Virus record (IMG/VR): IMGVR_UViG_3300009420_000061
Span: 1 to 28,819 of that record
DNA: 28,819 nt
Strand: one strand, 5' to 3'
DNA from: a virus
The notes beneath the pieces are model-generated. The model was given only the letters and a program-made list of their open reading frames with translations, searched no databases and was not told the origin of the DNA. Numbering within the stretch: the first letter of the stretch is position 1; every line of letters begins with the position of its first letter. Positions 16,131 to 23,890 of this stretch are shown one piece after another. Position numbers and translations under genes: made by a program.

Positions 16131-17990
16131 TTATGTGATTTCACATGCACCACCTGCACAAGCTAATTCTTCACTTAATGCAGTGTTATCATCAACCTCT
16201 GTTATTTGATCTATATTAACTTCTGATAACGTTTTCATCATTTCGTTATATTTAGATTTTGTGATATCTTCAAAAGGTGCTTGTACATAGGTTCCGCCAT
16301 TGTATGGTAATACTGAAAGTCCATTATAATGGTTTCTATTCTCCCACATCCATTCTCCGGCTAAATCCCATTCATTATCTCTTAATGATATCGTTGCAGA
16401 AACATTATGTGTATTAGAACCTTTTCTATGTCCTGGTCTAACCCATTCTGTTGCAACTTGTTTAACTCTATCTAAAAGTTGAAATGGAGATTCTGTTCTC
16501 ATAATTGAACCTTCAGGAGCTTTTTGTGGTATACTAATTACTGCCGTATCATGTGGTCTAAAATAATCGTCTTCTATTAGTTCAGGATGATTTGTTAAAA
16601 GATGATGATACATAGATTCGTTTTTACCAACTCGTAATCTTCTAATATAATAATCATTATGCCATGCATGAATTCCAGATGATGTACCTAAAACTAATGA
16701 TGTAGTTCCTGCAGGTTTAACAGTAGTTGATCGTGCTGCTTTATTTACTCCAATTAGTTTCGCAACTCTAGAATTTTCTCTTTTAACTACGTCTGCAGCC
16801 TTTTTCATATCGTAACCTAAAACTTTACCACTACCAATTCCAGTCATTGATACACCAACTAAAGCATCTTTCTCGGTAGTTTCTCTCCATATTTCTCTTA
16901 GATAATGAAATTCAGTATAGCCTGCTTGAAGAGTTCCTATAAATGCAGCGCCTTTTACTCTTTCGTTTAGATCATCTTGATCTTCTATATTAGATACATT
17001 TACTTCACATAAATTACAGAATTGATATGGTCTTAACGCAATCTCACAACATGGATTTGTTCCCCAATCTTTATCATTATTTAGATAAATGCCAGGTTCA
17101 CCAGATCCTGATAATTCGACTCTCTTCCATAACTCCATAAAGAATTCTTTAGTGATTTTATGTCTCATTAAACAAGCAGAGTTATTAGATCTACCTCGTT
17201 GAGGGTTTAATTCCCACCAATTTCCAGATTTACAAGAAATCATTTCATTATCATCTGCGCTAAATAAACTAATAAGAGCAGCTCTTCTAATACCACCAGC
17301 AAGAACAGCATCAGCTATATGACATATAATATCATGTACTTCTAAGGTTGATAATGAATCTCCATTTTCCTTTTCTTCTAAAATACCAGTTACTTTTAAT
17401 ATACATTCCTTAAGTGGTTGAGGTCCTGGAGCTTTACCGCCAGATGTTACAAGTCTTTCACCTTTAGCACGAATATCTGAATAATCAAAAACAACTCGAC
17501 TACCACCACCATTCATATAAGACTTCATTAAAACTTTAACGGCATCCGCCCATCCTTCAATAGAATCTCCAATTAAGAATCTTCGTTTTCTTTTTGGATA
17601 TGGTTTTTGAATTGTAGGTAATTGATTAACATGGTGTTTCTGTACTGAATATCCAACCCCAGTACCTCCTAATAACAAAAACATTGTTTCACTAAAAGAA
17701 TCAATGTGATCTATAGGAAGATACGCACAGTTATAAATTCTATTTGGAGAAATCTCAATAGGCTTACCTCCAAATTGTAAGCTCCTCATTGATGGAAGTA
17801 TTTTTTTATCATATACTAGCTTATAAACATTTTCAATCTCATCCTTTAATTTAGGATAATGTTTTATATGCATAGCTTTGTTTCTGGTAACGATTTCTTC
17901 CCAGGTCTCTCTTCTATTTTTTTCTTCATTAAACTTTGCATATTTCATATACACCGTTATGTCGGATAAAATTCTGCTTGATATCTCCAT
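16131..17990 (-). CDS. nrdJ: Class II (B12-dependent) ribonucleotide reductase NrdJ
   Basis: This 619-aa monomeric-type reductase converts ribonucleotides to deoxyribonucleotides using adenosylcobalamin. Key residues are visible: N-C-A with Cys88 (active-site redox pair), N-P-C(314)-C-E(316)-I as the radical-site Cys and Glu, and F-C(325)-N-L-C, the second Cys of the redox pair. The spacing is that of Lactobacillus RTPR (408, 410, 419). The C-terminal A-C-A-G-G-A-C pair (Cys611, Cys616) is the shuttle that reduces the active site. L-G-G-T-G-V-G-Y-S near 107-115 is also family-typical. Its start lies 1 nt after the polymerase N-half stop, so it sits physically between the two polymerase genes. 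Cobalamin availability in the host is implied. Confidence 0.94.
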   Translation of the reverse strand: MEISSRILSDITVYMKYAKFNEEKNRRETWEEIVTRNKAMHIKHYPKLKDEIENVYKLVYDKKILPSMRSLQFGGKPIEISPNRIYNCAYLPIDHIDSFSETMFLLLGGTGVGYSVQKHHVNQLPTIQKPYPKRKRRFLIGDSIEGWADAVKVLMKSYMNGGGSRVVFDYSDIRAKGERLVTSGGKAPGPQPLKECILKVTGILEEKENGDSLSTLEVHDIICHIADAVLAGGIRRAALISLFSADDNEMISCKSGNWWELNPQRGRSNNSACLMRHKITKEFFMELWKRVELSGSGEPGIYLNNDKDWGTNPCCEIALRPYQFCNLCEVNVSNIEDQDDLNERVKGAAFIGTLQAGYTEFHYLREIWRETTEKDALVGVSMTGIGSGKVLGYDMKKAADVVKRENSRVAKLIGVNKAARSTTVKPAGTTSLVLGTSSGIHAWHNDYYIRRLRVGKNESMYHHLLTNHPELIEDDYFRPHDTAVISIPQKAPEGSIMRTESPFQLLDRVKQVATEWVRPGHRKGSNTHNVSATISLRDNEWDLAGEWMWENRNHYNGLSVLPYNGGTYVQAPFEDITKSKYNEMMKTLSEVNIDQITEVDDNTALSEELACAGGACEIT

Positions 17991-17991
17991 T

Positions 17992-19377
17992 TTATTCTTT
18001 GATTTTTTTTAATTTTTGTATTTCAATTTCTAATTCTAGGTGTCGTTTCTTGTGTGTTTTTCTTTTAGAGTACAATTCTGTTAAAATTGCTTTCATAGCA
18101 CTTGGTTTATTATCGTATACTGCACCTGTAACTGATACTATTTTTGTAGGATCTTTCCTATATTCTTCTAATTTTTCTGGATCAGATTCTTTCTTTACGA
18201 ACGATTCAGGAGATATATTTATTTGTCTCATTATCGATGGATATAGAGAAGCAAAATCAAAACATGCAGCACCCTTAAAGAATCCAGTTTGCGGTTCTTT
18301 TACATAAGCTCCTTCATAACCTCGTTTTTCACCAGGTCTAATAAATTCATCGGCTACTACCATATCTCGTTCATAATACTTTTTCCATAAAAATGCTTCA
18401 GTAATGTTTACTGCAGAAGTACATTTATACATAGATATATTGCATAAAACCGATACGGAAAGTACCGCATTTATAGTTGCAATTTTTTCATGGATTTCTG
18501 TAACCACAGCAGCATCAACCGCATTGTAGAATACATATTTATCGTAATCATTCTCGTAAAGTTCTTGTAATGAACCGTTATATTTAATCTTTCCTACACC
18601 TAATACTGCGTTTGCAACGAAATCTAATGTATTATTTTCTTTAACTGCGACGGTTCTATCAAATTGTCTATAAATTTGCAAGTAATCCATCATTCCGATA
18701 TGTAATGGTATATTATCTCGATTAACTTTTTTAGATGGGCTTGCTTGAGCACAATCAATTCCAAGTTTTTTGCAACGATTATAAATGTATTTCCAATCAA
18801 ATCCTATAAAATTCCAACCGGTTACGAATGCCATATTTGGTAAGAATCTATTAATGAATGTGTATAACATATTATATTCATCATCAAAACATTTATACTT
18901 AAATTCCCAATCACCAAATTTTTCTAAGTGTTTTTTAGTATTATCGTATATTTTCTTTTCTTGATCTTTTGTAATAGGCTTCCATCCTAAAACAAGTACC
19001 TTTTTATCTTGAGTAGCAATTGCAATAGTTGTTATTCTTTCTCTACAAATATCAGGGTTTGGGAATCCATCGATAACCTCAGTCTCAATATCAATTGAAT
19101 AAATTTTAGGAAAATTAAGTGCAGATAATTCTTCGATGTCTAGGCTGTTGTTTATAAACTCGTATATTGACCATTTATTTAGCCATTTAGCACGAACTTT
19201 TTTAACTGGTTTTCCATCCCAATTTCTATATCTAGCATCTTTTTGTGGATCTGTTTCTGAGCAGACTGCCCAATTTTGAAGTGTTCCTAATTTATAATCC
19301 TTTAATTTAACATCTCCGTTATGATCAAAGTAGGAGATTCGTAAATCATTAAAGCGTGTTTCTATATCTAATATCAT
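17992..19377 (-). CDS. 43: DNA polymerase gp43, N-terminal half (split subunit with 3'-5' exonuclease)
   Basis: This 461-aa protein holds the N-terminal and exonuclease domains, plus the palm up to motif A, of a T4-type family B polymerase. Exo I is S-I-D-I-E-T (Asp96, Glu98), Exo II is G-W-N-F-I-G-F-D (Asp194) and Exo III is Y-N-A-V-D (Asp288). Motif A is F-D-F-A-S-L-Y-P-S-I with catalytic Asp374. The protein stops in a Lys/Glu-rich helix that corresponds to the fingers (Y-S-K-R-K-T-H-K-K-R-H). The missing fingers half, motif B and motif C are on the separate 377-aa protein at 14198-15331. Together they total 838 aa against 898 in T4 gp43, so little is lost. The start overlaps the zinc-ribbon gene stop (ATGA). 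Confidence 0.95.
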   Translation of the reverse strand: MILDIETRFNDLRISYFDHNGDVKLKDYKLGTLQNWAVCSETDPQKDARYRNWDGKPVKKVRAKWLNKWSIYEFINNSLDIEELSALNFPKIYSIDIETEVIDGFPNPDICRERITTIAIATQDKKVLVLGWKPITKDQEKKIYDNTKKHLEKFGDWEFKYKCFDDEYNMLYTFINRFLPNMAFVTGWNFIGFDWKYIYNRCKKLGIDCAQASPSKKVNRDNIPLHIGMMDYLQIYRQFDRTVAVKENNTLDFVANAVLGVGKIKYNGSLQELYENDYDKYVFYNAVDAAVVTEIHEKIATINAVLSVSVLCNISMYKCTSAVNITEAFLWKKYYERDMVVADEFIRPGEKRGYEGAYVKEPQTGFFKGAACFDFASLYPSIMRQINISPESFVKKESDPEKLEEYRKDPTKIVSVTGAVYDNKPSAMKAILTELYSKRKTHKKRHLELEIEIQKLKKIKE

Positions 19378-19598
19378 ATTTCTTCTATCTTAAACTCTTC
19401 ATTAACATTTCCACAATCTGCACACCGCATAGTTGGTATTGGAATCATAGTATCTTTTGCAGCACCAGTAAGTAATCTAGATGCCTTTCTAAATTGTGTA
19501 GCTTGTTGAAAATACTCAGAATCACATTCGCTGCATTTAACAGGAGTTGTGTTTTTTATATCTATTTTAGGTCCACCTTTATTTATTGTGTTTTTCAT
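19374..19598 (-). CDS. Small zinc-ribbon protein (74 aa)
   Basis: Two C-x-x-C knuckles (K-C-S-E-C-D near residues 21-26 and R-C-A-D-C-G near 58-63) define a zinc ribbon separated by a basic helical segment. The frame is open to an ATG at 19658, which would give 94 aa and overlap dut by 56 nt. I prefer the ATG at 19598: it lies 4 nt after the dut stop and gives tight non-overlapping packing. The gene ends in ATGA with the polymerase N-half start, suggesting coupled translation. A nucleic-acid-binding accessory of replication or transcription is a reasonable guess. No specific family is identified. Confidence 0.75.
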   Translation of the reverse strand: MKNTINKGGPKIDIKNTTPVKCSECDSEYFQQATQFRKASRLLTGAAKDTMIPIPTMRCADCGNVNEEFKIEEI

Positions 19599-19602
19599 AT
19601 AT

Positions 19603-20046
19603 TTATTTTTCTCCAGTACTTCCGAATCCTCCATCACCACGTTCAGTTTTTTCGCCATTCCACATATCCTCTTCTGATTCTGCTAATTCTACAATATCAT
19701 AATTAACTGGTAACAATACACATTGAATTATTTTATCACCGCCTTCAATAAATGTAGATTGATTTCCTACGTTTGTTAAATGGATATGGATTTCTCCTTG
19801 ATAATCTTCATCGATTACACAGGCTCCAACTTGTAAATTCTTTTTAAGTGCAATTCCGCTTTTATTCATTGCAATTAAAACATTATTTGTAGGAACATTT
19901 ATTTTAAGACCGGATGGAATAAAAATAGAGTCCTGTGGTTTAACTTCTGTTATAGGATAATCGTTTGGTATGTAAAGATCTATACCAGCTGATTGACTAG
20001 TACCTCGAGTAGGTGTCTTTACGTCTTTAATTTTTAGGAATTTCAT
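19603..20046 (-). CDS. dut: dUTPase (dUTP pyrophosphatase)
   Basis: This 147-aa trimeric-type dUTPase hydrolyses dUTP to dUMP, keeping uracil out of phage DNA and feeding dTMP synthesis. All five motifs are present: S-A-G-I-D-L-Y (19-25), N-K-S-G-I-A (61-66, where many relatives have R-S), G-A-C-V-I-D-E-D-Y-Q-G-E (74-85), G-G-D-K-I-I-Q (102-108) and the C-terminal R-G-D-G-G-F-G-S-T-G (136-145). It is the first gene of the nucleotide/replication block. A middle-type promoter lies 18 nt before the ATG. Confidence 0.96.
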   Translation of the reverse strand: MKFLKIKDVKTPTRGTSQSAGIDLYIPNDYPITEVKPQDSIFIPSGLKINVPTNNVLIAMNKSGIALKKNLQVGACVIDEDYQGEIHIHLTNVGNQSTFIEGGDKIIQCVLLPVNYDIVELAESEEDMWNGEKTERGDGGFGSTGEK

Positions 20047-20061
20047 TGTACATATAATTTA

Positions 20062-20095
20062 ATTATTATATGTAAAAGATGTTGGTTGGTTTCAG
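20062..20095 (-). promoter_or_regulatory. Candidate middle/early promoter of dut and the replication block
   Basis: The minus strand reads CTGAAACCAA (to 20095), 13 nt, then CATATAATAAT (20062-20072). It is identical in both boxes and spacing to the clamp promoter. It lies in the gap between the 241-aa gene and dut. Confidence 0.65.
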
Positions 20096-20096
20096 C

Positions 20097-20822
20097 TTAA
20101 GATATATCTGAATTTTTATTTTCAAATTCGTCAAATGATTTTATATTATATGAAGGATGAGATTCTTTAATTTTTTGCTCGGCCCATTTGTTAAGAGAAT
20201 TAACACTACCTCTCATCATTCTTGCATCTTCGAGTTCTTCACCTAAATTATGAACATTTTCATCAATAGTATCTACATATTCGGTTGCTGCTACCATTGC
20301 GTTATCTATGTTCGTAAATTCGCTTTCACCTGGTATAGGCATTCCGCTTTTAGAACTCTTAATTACAATCTTACCATCTCCATCTAAACGCAATCCATTG
20401 TCTATCATCGCACCATCTCCAAATCCACCTTTAGGTCTTACTACTGGTATCTTACCACCGGCACCATAACTAGAATCCATCATTATTTCATATTTTCTAG
20501 ATAATTTGAATTTCTTAAATGTATCAGTTAATTGCTTTATGTAAACAGAATCTCGTGCTTCATTTACCACTGATTCTTCTACAAAGGCATTATATTTTAG
20601 AAAGTCATATATCTTTTTTGCCTTTTTCTTTTTATCATCTTTATCTGTTAATGAGCTAGTTGCAGGTATATCACCGGAACCAGTTTCTTGAGTATCAAAA
20701 GAATCTTGAGAACCAGGATTTCCAGGAAAACTTATATCACCCATTCCATTAACGGATGCTGGTGTTGCAGCTGCATCCATTTCATCTAATTCATTCTTTT
20801 GTGATTTACCTAATGTTGACAT
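20097..20822 (-). CDS. Unrecognised protein with gp21-type cleavage-like motifs (241 aa)
   Basis: No named family is recognised. The first 65 residues are polar and Gly/Ser/Asp-rich, followed by a basic patch (D-D-K-K-K-K-A-K-K). Then comes F-L-K-Y-N-A-F-V-E-E-S-V-V-N-E-A, which contains F-V-E-E and V-N-E, two [ILV]-x-E cleavage-like sites near residues 78-90. A folded-looking middle follows (about 90-215). The last residues include I-K-S-F-D-E-F, the same words as the N-terminal peptide of the 578-aa protein. The stretch E-E-S-V-V-N-E is also present in the incomplete protein at the window end. It follows the 204-aa gene by 14 nt, probably on one transcript. Confidence 0.7.
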   Translation of the reverse strand: MSTLGKSQKNELDEMDAAATPASVNGMGDISFPGNPGSQDSFDTQETGSGDIPATSSLTDKDDKKKKAKKIYDFLKYNAFVEESVVNEARDSVYIKQLTDTFKKFKLSRKYEIMMDSSYGAGGKIPVVRPKGGFGDGAMIDNGLRLDGDGKIVIKSSKSGMPIPGESEFTNIDNAMVAATEYVDTIDENVHNLGEELEDARMMRGSVNSLNKWAEQKIKESHPSYNIKSFDEFENKNSDIS

Positions 20823-20836
20823 AATTGTTATTTTTT

Positions 20837-21451
20837 TTATCGCTTTCTCATTATATGTTTAGCAAATTTCTTAACATGTGCATCAGAGGTGATACCATAA
20901 TCAGATAATCTATCCTCATCTCCCCATTCCTCTATATAATTTACCATATCTTTCCAATCTCCATTATCTTCTATATCTTGAAACTTCTCAATAGATTCTT
21001 GATCGTCTCCAAAGATTTTATCCATATTAAAGGACGCTTCCTCTACATCAATAGCTTCGTTAACCGATACAAATTCAGATAACGATGGAATGTTTCTTAA
21101 TGTAGATTCATTTAATGCTGGTGGAGTTTTTTTATCTTGTTTTATAAGTTCTAAAACTCTTTGTCCATATTTAGAAAGACTAATATATTTCTCTCCATTT
21201 TTTTCGAAAGTACTAAAAAATTTTTGATTTCTCTTAAAAAATTTAACTTTGTTTATTTTAGAATGTCCATCTCTATCTTCCTCTAAACGAATTAAGTAAT
21301 TATTAAGATCTTGTTCTCTTACATAATTTTTACCTACATAGTTAATTATTGTATCTCTTACATTTGCACCCTTTTCATTGATTCTAATTCTAGGATGTTC
21401 GCCATATTTTCGCTTCACTTGATGTCTTCCTTCGTTTAATGATTCTAACAT
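20837..21451 (-). CDS. Protein carrying the duplicated 66-aa domain (204 aa)
   Basis: Function is unknown. Residues 1-110 are basic and could be a winged-helix nucleic-acid-binding region (R-K-Y-G-E-H-P-R-I-R-I-N-E-K-G-A-N-V-R-D and, later, I-S-L-S-K-Y-G-Q-R-V-L-E-L-I). A linker with S-L-S-E-F-V-S-V-N-E-A follows, again a cleavage-like F-V-x-V-N-E. Residues about 137-202 are nearly the same as residues 90-155 of the 578-aa protein. The architecture suggests a DNA-binding head joined to a shared virion or scaffold interaction domain. A late-type GATATATAG lies 26 nt upstream. Confidence 0.72.
   Translation of the reverse strand: MLESLNEGRHQVKRKYGEHPRIRINEKGANVRDTIINYVGKNYVREQDLNNYLIRLEEDRDGHSKINKVKFFKRNQKFFSTFEKNGEKYISLSKYGQRVLELIKQDKKTPPALNESTLRNIPSLSEFVSVNEAIDVEEASFNMDKIFGDDQESIEKFQDIEDNGDWKDMVNYIEEWGDEDRLSDYGITSDAHVKKFAKHIMRKR
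20849..21045 (-). repeat. Dispersed repeat copy 2 (duplicated 66-aa domain)
   Basis: This is the counterpart of 6584-6780. It encodes the C-terminal domain of the 204-aa protein, with nearly identical residues M-D-K-I-F-G-D-D-Q-E-S-I-E-K-F-Q-D-I-E-D. Conservation at DNA level points to a recent duplication or gene conversion. Confidence 0.8.
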
Positions 21452-21476
21452 TTTATTTAATTTTTTTAATTATAAT

Positions 21477-21485
21477 CTATATATC
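21477..21485 (-). promoter_or_regulatory. Candidate late promoter of the 204-aa gene (GATATATAG)
   Basis: The minus strand reads AAAGATATATAGATT, 26 nt before the ATG. It differs from the exact 9-mer in its last base. Confidence 0.4.
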
Positions 21486-21486
21486 T

Positions 21487-23226
21487 TTAAGATTGTAACA
21501 ATTCTGTTCTTAATTGTTTGTAATATCTATGCTCAGCCTTTGGCGTTAATTTCTTAAATAATTTTTCATCATCAGCCTCAATTGCATCTCTAACTTGAGT
21601 AGCACTTATATTTTTACTATCTCGTTTAACTTCGAACGGTCTAAAATCATCTAAAACATTGCATTCAGGTCCATAGTTTTTTATCATTCTTACATAATCT
21701 TTATAACGATCTGTTCCTGTACCCCATAAAACTGGTTCATATTTAGAACGCAACGCATCGAGAACTGGTACTAAAAAACCAGTTTGAGCTTCTTCAACTG
21801 ATACTATAAATGAATACTGTTTAATGATATCCATCCAAATTTTTGTAATTAAGCTTTCGTCAAATTTAAGATTACCCTTAGATTTAGATCTAACTTGTAC
21901 TATTACACAAGGTAGGCTGTTTTCTGCATTTAATTTTCTAAGTAATTTAATGTGTCCTAATGTCGGTGGTTGAAATCTACCAACGATGATATTAACCGGT
22001 GTTTTCCCTGGTTCTTTATGTACTAAATCTTTAGAAACATTTTCTAATAATATAGCTTCTTTCAAAAAGTAATCTGATTCTAATAAAGCACGTTTTTGAT
22101 ATTTATTGTAAAAATAATCTTCAAATGTAGGAACTGTTTCTTTATTTTCTGGTGTTTCTATTGCTCTATCACTTATCATATCTACTAATTTATTTATTTC
22201 AAATCGCATATTGTCATCTATTAAAACCGATGTATTCTTTTTCTTTTTAGTAAATGTGCCTAAAAACAATTTGAATAATTCTTGATTGATTTGAGATTTT
22301 TCTAAATACTTTATTGTATTTTTATTTACAACAAATTTAAGATTAACATCGAATTCCGGTATATTTTTTGCGAAATCAGGACCATCTAAATCTGTCATAT
22401 CTTGATATTTGCTACCGTTCTTTTGTATATACTTAGAATATATGTCAGATAATAAATTTAAGACTCTTTGTACCTTAGTTTCTCCTTTTATAGCAAAGTT
22501 ATCTAAATTAATAGTTTGTACAAATTCTAATATATCTTGTAATGCTAATGCATACGTATCAGATGGAGTTCTAGATTTCCTTTTAATTTTTATATCACTT
22601 TTTGGATTCAACACCTTTAATGATATATCTTCATTTAGTTTATCTAAAAACTTAATTGTATATCCATCGGACATATCTTTGAAATAACCAAACAATGTTT
22701 TCATATTTTCATATAATTTTTCTGGTTTATCTATCCCTTCAACAATGATATTTTTTTGCTTCTTATTTAATCTACCGTGATAACATACCGGAGATCGTTC
22801 AATTTCTAATAAATGAGCTAAATAATCTAATACTTTTGGATCGTCAACAAACTTTAATATCTTTCCATTTTTATCTAAAGTTCTAACATCCTCTAATATC
22901 AATCCGTTCTTAGGTCTATTCTCGTAGTTAGAAGGAAAATATCTTAAATTAAATCTATAATTATCTAAAGATTTTTTAATATCTTCAGGTAATGATTGTA
23001 TATGATGTATTGTGTTTTCGTAAATAGAATGAATTGTTCTATCTAATTCGGTAAGATTTTTACCTGAAGCGGTTTTGAAAAACTTAAATTTACCTGATTC
23101 TCTAATGAAAGATATACCAGTACCATTAAGTTTTTCTTTAATTACTACAAATTTATCAAAAAGACCGAGAGTTTGATCTCGGCCTTCCTGTATAAATAAA
23201 TCTTTTAATTCTAATAATTTAGACAT
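21487..23226 (-). CDS. Two-domain nucleotidyltransferase: ligase-like N-terminal part plus NMN-adenylyltransferase-like C-terminal domain
   Basis: This 579-aa protein is an apparent fusion. The C-terminal domain (about 410-579) has G-R-F-Q-P-P-T-L-G-H at 416-425 and N-I-S-A-T-Q-V-R at 539-546. These are the H-x-G-H-type and I-S-x-T-x-x-R signatures of NMN/FMN adenylyltransferases and cytidylyltransferases. The N-terminal region has K-E-K-L-N-G-T-G (Lys32), like ligase motif I (K-x-D/N-G), and later D-G-Y-T-I-K-F (187-193), like motif IV. This ligase-like reading is moderate. Residues 380-395 contain A-L-L-E, F-L-K-E and L-L-E, possible gp21 sites between the domains. The N terminus L-K-D-L-F-I-Q-E loosely fits the targeting peptide. 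NAD synthesis or RNA-end repair are possible roles. A terminator-like hairpin overlaps codons 15-22. Confidence 0.75.
   Translation of the reverse strand: MSKLLELKDLFIQEGRDQTLGLFDKFVVIKEKLNGTGISFIRESGKFKFFKTASGKNLTELDRTIHSIYENTIHHIQSLPEDIKKSLDNYRFNLRYFPSNYENRPKNGLILEDVRTLDKNGKILKFVDDPKVLDYLAHLLEIERSPVCYHGRLNKKQKNIIVEGIDKPEKLYENMKTLFGYFKDMSDGYTIKFLDKLNEDISLKVLNPKSDIKIKRKSRTPSDTYALALQDILEFVQTINLDNFAIKGETKVQRVLNLLSDIYSKYIQKNGSKYQDMTDLDGPDFAKNIPEFDVNLKFVVNKNTIKYLEKSQINQELFKLFLGTFTKKKKNTSVLIDDNMRFEINKLVDMISDRAIETPENKETVPTFEDYFYNKYQKRALLESDYFLKEAILLENVSKDLVHKEPGKTPVNIIVGRFQPPTLGHIKLLRKLNAENSLPCVIVQVRSKSKGNLKFDESLITKIWMDIIKQYSFIVSVEEAQTGFLVPVLDALRSKYEPVLWGTGTDRYKDYVRMIKNYGPECNVLDDFRPFEVKRDSKNISATQVRDAIEADDEKLFKKLTPKAEHRYYKQLRTELLQS
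23163..23184 (-). terminator. Terminator-like hairpin inside the 5' end of the 579-aa gene
   Basis: The minus strand reads GGCCGAGA, a 6-nt loop, then TCTCGGTC and TTTTTG. The 8-bp stem has one G-T wobble. It resembles an intrinsic terminator but lies at codons 15-22 of the gene. It could end transcripts from the upstream 209-aa gene or attenuate this one. Chance is not excluded. Confidence 0.35.
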
Positions 23227-23234
23227 TTCATTTT

Positions 23235-23864
23235 TTAAGAAGTCATTCCGGTAAAGAAATTATCTTCATCCGTAGTAGTCATATCCTTAAAATTTGTCTC
23301 TAGATATTTTTCCATATCTTTATATGCAGCTGGATCTTTTTGCTTTAAGAAATCTAGAACTTTTCCGAGTGTCATAGAGGTTAATCTAGAATCATATTTA
23401 TCATGTTTCTCTTGCATTTCATCGATTGATTCTTCATTAGATTCGTTTGCTTTGTCGATATGTTGACCATCTCTATCTTCACTATCTCTTTTACCAAACT
23501 TACCGTAAGAATCATCTCTTCTATCTTTATCAGATTGTTTCTTATCTTTTTCAGCACCATCTCTAGCTCCAATAGACTCATCTTCTCTATCATCGTAACC
23601 TTGTCTTGCAGGTTCTGTTGGTTTATCTGAAGATAATTCCTTTTTAATAGAATCCATTTCTTTAGATTTGTCATCATGACCACCATCAGTAGTTGTTGCA
23701 GATTTTATTTCAGCTTTACTCAGATCTCCAGTTTTATCATCTAGATCCTTTTGAATATCGCCAGCTTTATCTTGTACTTCACCGATTTTATTAACTCTAT
23801 CTTCGATAGCTTTAGCTGAATCAGATTCTAAAAGGTATTCATCGTAACTTTTAATATGTTTCAT
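23235..23864 (-). CDS. Hydrophilic internal-protein-like protein (209 aa)
   Basis: This small, extremely charged, low-complexity protein is rich in Asp, Lys, Glu, Ser and Arg, with runs such as D-R-R-D-D-S-Y-G-K-F-G-K-R-D-S-E-D-R-D. Its N terminus, M-K-H-I-K-S-Y-D-E-Y-L-L-E-S, is a close match in pattern to the T4 internal protein targeting peptide (M-K-T-Y-Q-E-F-I-A-E), with a probable gp21 cut after Glu13. The middle (about 40-140) is probably disordered. The C-terminal third looks helical (T-L-G-K-V-L-D-F-L-K-Q-K-D). It is preceded by an exact GATATATAA. I infer a packaged and processed head protein. No enzymatic motif is seen. Confidence 0.78.
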   Translation of the reverse strand: MKHIKSYDEYLLESDSAKAIEDRVNKIGEVQDKAGDIQKDLDDKTGDLSKAEIKSATTTDGGHDDKSKEMDSIKKELSSDKPTEPARQGYDDREDESIGARDGAEKDKKQSDKDRRDDSYGKFGKRDSEDRDGQHIDKANESNEESIDEMQEKHDKYDSRLTSMTLGKVLDFLKQKDPAAYKDMEKYLETNFKDMTTTDEDNFFTGMTS

Positions 23865-23890
23865 TCTAGTTTTGTTTTTTTAATTATACT

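Noticed and set aside
14198-19377. Split intein or trans-splicing explanation for the polymerase halves
   Set aside because: Neither half shows intein-like flanking sequence. The N-half ends within the fingers helix and the C-half begins in the fingers helix with a normal ATG. Two separate subunits are the simpler reading.
19599-19658. Longer start of the zinc-ribbon gene at 19658
   Set aside because: It would overlap 56 nt of dut. The ATG at 19598, just after the dut stop, fits the packing of the operon better.
23381-23686. Minus-strand frame of 101 codons inside the 209-aa gene
   Set aside because: It is out of frame with a gene that has a clear start, promoter and targeting-like N terminus. 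Its residues (many Met, Ile, Lys, Leu) reflect the repetitive GAT/AGA composition in another phase.
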